This document shows, piece by piece, positions 5,808 through 6,574 of a stretch of 6,574 nucleotides of DNA. Position 1 is the stretch's first letter, and the number at the start of each line of letters is the position of its first letter. Both the position numbers and the translations under genes were made by a program. This DNA is from an uncultured Pseudomonadota bacterium (GTDB lineage: Bacteria; Myxococcota_A; UBA796; CAJQPC01), in NCBI GenBank assembly GCA_937915955.1, contig CALGIB010000099.1, positions 1-6,574 on the forward strand, in the 5' to 3' direction. The notes below the pieces were generated by a model that worked only from the letters and a program-made list of their open reading frames with translations, did no database searches and had not been told where the DNA came from.

Positions 5808-6431
5808 GTGATCCTGCTCCTCTCCCTGGCCTGCACCGAGTCGGTCCCCCTCGACAGCTCAGCGGCGCCCTGCGTCTCCTATCGAGGCGTGGTCACCGAC
5901 ATCGACGAGACGCTCACCACCAGCGACGAGGAGTGGCTCTCCCAGATGGCGGACGCCAGCCACGACCCGGCGATGCGCCCCGACGCCCAGACCCTGATGA
6001 ACGCCTACGCCGAGCGGGGCTACGGCGTCTTCTACGTCACCGCCCGGGGCCAGGACTTCACGATGAGCGACGAGCGCACGGCCACCGAGGCGACGGTCGA
6101 CTGGCTGGGCGAGCGCGGCTTCCCGGTGGACCCGGAGCGGGTGTTCCTGAGCGAGGGCTTCGGCGTCGCGGGCGAGGCCGCCGCCACCTACAAGACGGAG
6201 GTCCTGGAGCGGCTGTCGCAGGACGGCTGGACGATGGACTGGGCCTACGGCAACGCCGAGAGCGACGTCCAGGCCTTTCAGACCGCGCTGGCCGACGAGC
6301 AGATCTTCCTGGTCGGCGAGCTGGCCGGCGCGCTCGGCGTGGAGCCCATCGAGGACCAGGACGCCTACACCGAGCACCTGCTCACCCAGCGGGTGCGCAT
6401 CGAGCCCACGGACTGCGCCCACGAGCGCTAG
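5808..6431 (+). CDS. Lipoprotein with lipin/LNS2-like HAD phosphatase domain
   Basis: The protein has 207 residues and all four HAD motifs in order: D31-I-D33-E-T35 (motif I, with Asp31 the presumed nucleophile and Asp33 the acid/base), T78 in YVTARG (motif II), K129 in YKTEVL (motif III), and G148-N149-A-E-S-D153 (motif IV). The order and wording (VVTDIDETLTTSD, GYGVFYVTAR, YGNAESDVQAF) resemble the LNS2 domain of lipin/Smp2 phosphatidate phosphatases, where the first motif is normally DxDGT; here Gly is replaced by Glu. DIDET also occurs in class B/C acid phosphatases, which are secreted too, so the substrate could be a phospholipid or a small phosphomonoester. The start is GTG with an excellent GGAGG four bases upstream. 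The leader MILLLSLAC ends in a lipobox with Cys9, placing the enzyme on the periplasmic side of a membrane. Cys22 and Cys203 could pair. It follows the Omp85-type barrel on the same strand. Confidence 0.85.
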   Translation: MILLLSLACTESVPLDSSAAPCVSYRGVVTDIDETLTTSDEEWLSQMADASHDPAMRPDAQTLMNAYAERGYGVFYVTARGQDFTMSDERTATEATVDWLGERGFPVDPERVFLSEGFGVAGEAAATYKTEVLERLSQDGWTMDWAYGNAESDVQAFQTALADEQIFLVGELAGALGVEPIEDQDAYTEHLLTQRVRIEPTDCAHER

Positions 6432-6443
6432 CGGCTCGAGGGC

Positions 6444-6456
6444 CCCGTCCAACGGG
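6444..6456. terminator. Small hairpin between convergent genes, possible terminator
   Basis: CCCGT and ACGGG pair around a three-base loop in the 27-base space between the phosphatase stop and the stop of the facing gene. The position suits a two-way terminator. The stem is only five pairs and there is no T-run on either side, so the call is weak. Confidence 0.2.
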
Positions 6457-6458
6457 CA

Positions 6459-6574
6459 TCAGTCCAGCTGGAGCAGCCAGATGCGGCCGCTGGCGTCGAC
6501 CCCCAGGCCCCCCAGGAAGTCGTCCTGGCCCGCCACCTCGAGGTAGCGCAGGGCGCTGCCCTCGACCTCCAGCT
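6459..6574 (-). CDS. C-terminal end of a minus-strand gene, probably a propeller-type protein (5' end missing)
   Basis: The last 37 residues of a protein that starts beyond the right edge are read from 6574 down to a TGA at 6459-6461. The segment has high G/C at third codon positions and ends with GGLGVDASGRIWLLQLD. The pattern G-x-x-x-D-x-x-G-R-I-W-L is typical of beta-propeller blades (NHL, BNR or ligand-binding propeller types), here as the closing blade. Nothing more precise can be said from so short a piece. It converges on the phosphatase gene. Confidence 0.6.
   Translation of the reverse strand, partial: LEVEGSALRYLEVAGQDDFLGGLGVDASGRIWLLQLD

Noticed and set aside
4453..5811. Long plus-strand open frame (452 codons) across the barrel gene
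   Set aside because: It is Arg/Pro-rich with no recognisable motif, and the barrel frame carries Omp85 hallmarks and a terminal Phe.

Overview
The window is about 6.6 kb of very GC-rich, tightly packed bacterial DNA. Codon third positions are almost all G or C, and nearly every gene encodes a protein exported to the envelope. The source looks like an uncultured Myxococcota or other former deltaproteobacterial lineage. The clues are a MYXO-CTERM-like tail (Cys, short hydrophobic stretch, Arg cluster), an Asp-box propeller with a D/S/T-rich linker, and many small lipoproteins beginning with leaders such as MLLLLLAC. This assignment is an inference from protein style, not from a marker gene.

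Layout. Positions 1-300 are the 3' end of an iron-sulfur protein carrying a divergent 4Fe-4S segment and a CDGSH-type 2Fe-2S site. A forward cluster follows: an Asp-box beta-propeller with a sorting tail (333-1538), a five-haem cytochrome c lipoprotein overlapping it by 10 bases (1529-2764), and a small YtkA/FixH-like lipoprotein 9 bases further on (2774-3175). Facing this cluster is an NHL-type beta-propeller lipoprotein on the minus strand (3185-4300). Upstream of it on the same strand is a short reading frame with a zincin HELGH motif that looks truncated at both ends (4318-4587). Its ATG overlaps, in opposite orientation, the start of an Omp85-type outer-membrane barrel (4586-5695). Next comes a lipoprotein with a lipin/LNS2-like HAD phosphatase domain (5808-6431). 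The window closes with the 3' end of another minus-strand gene, probably a further propeller protein (6459-6574).

How the genes may work together. The cytochrome and the YtkA-like protein could form an envelope redox or metal-handling pair, with the propeller upstream as a surface partner. The Omp85 barrel followed by an exported lipin-like phosphatase hints at outer-membrane lipid or protein processing. Both links rest on adjacency and strand only.

No CRISPR array, tRNA, rRNA, insertion sequence, toxin-antitoxin pair or known defence system was recognised. The most unusual signal is genome-style rather than a single gene. All six exported proteins with a visible start have leaders of only about 7-11 residues with no Lys or Arg, and for five of the six no earlier start codon is available. 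The most uncertain element is the HELGH fragment.
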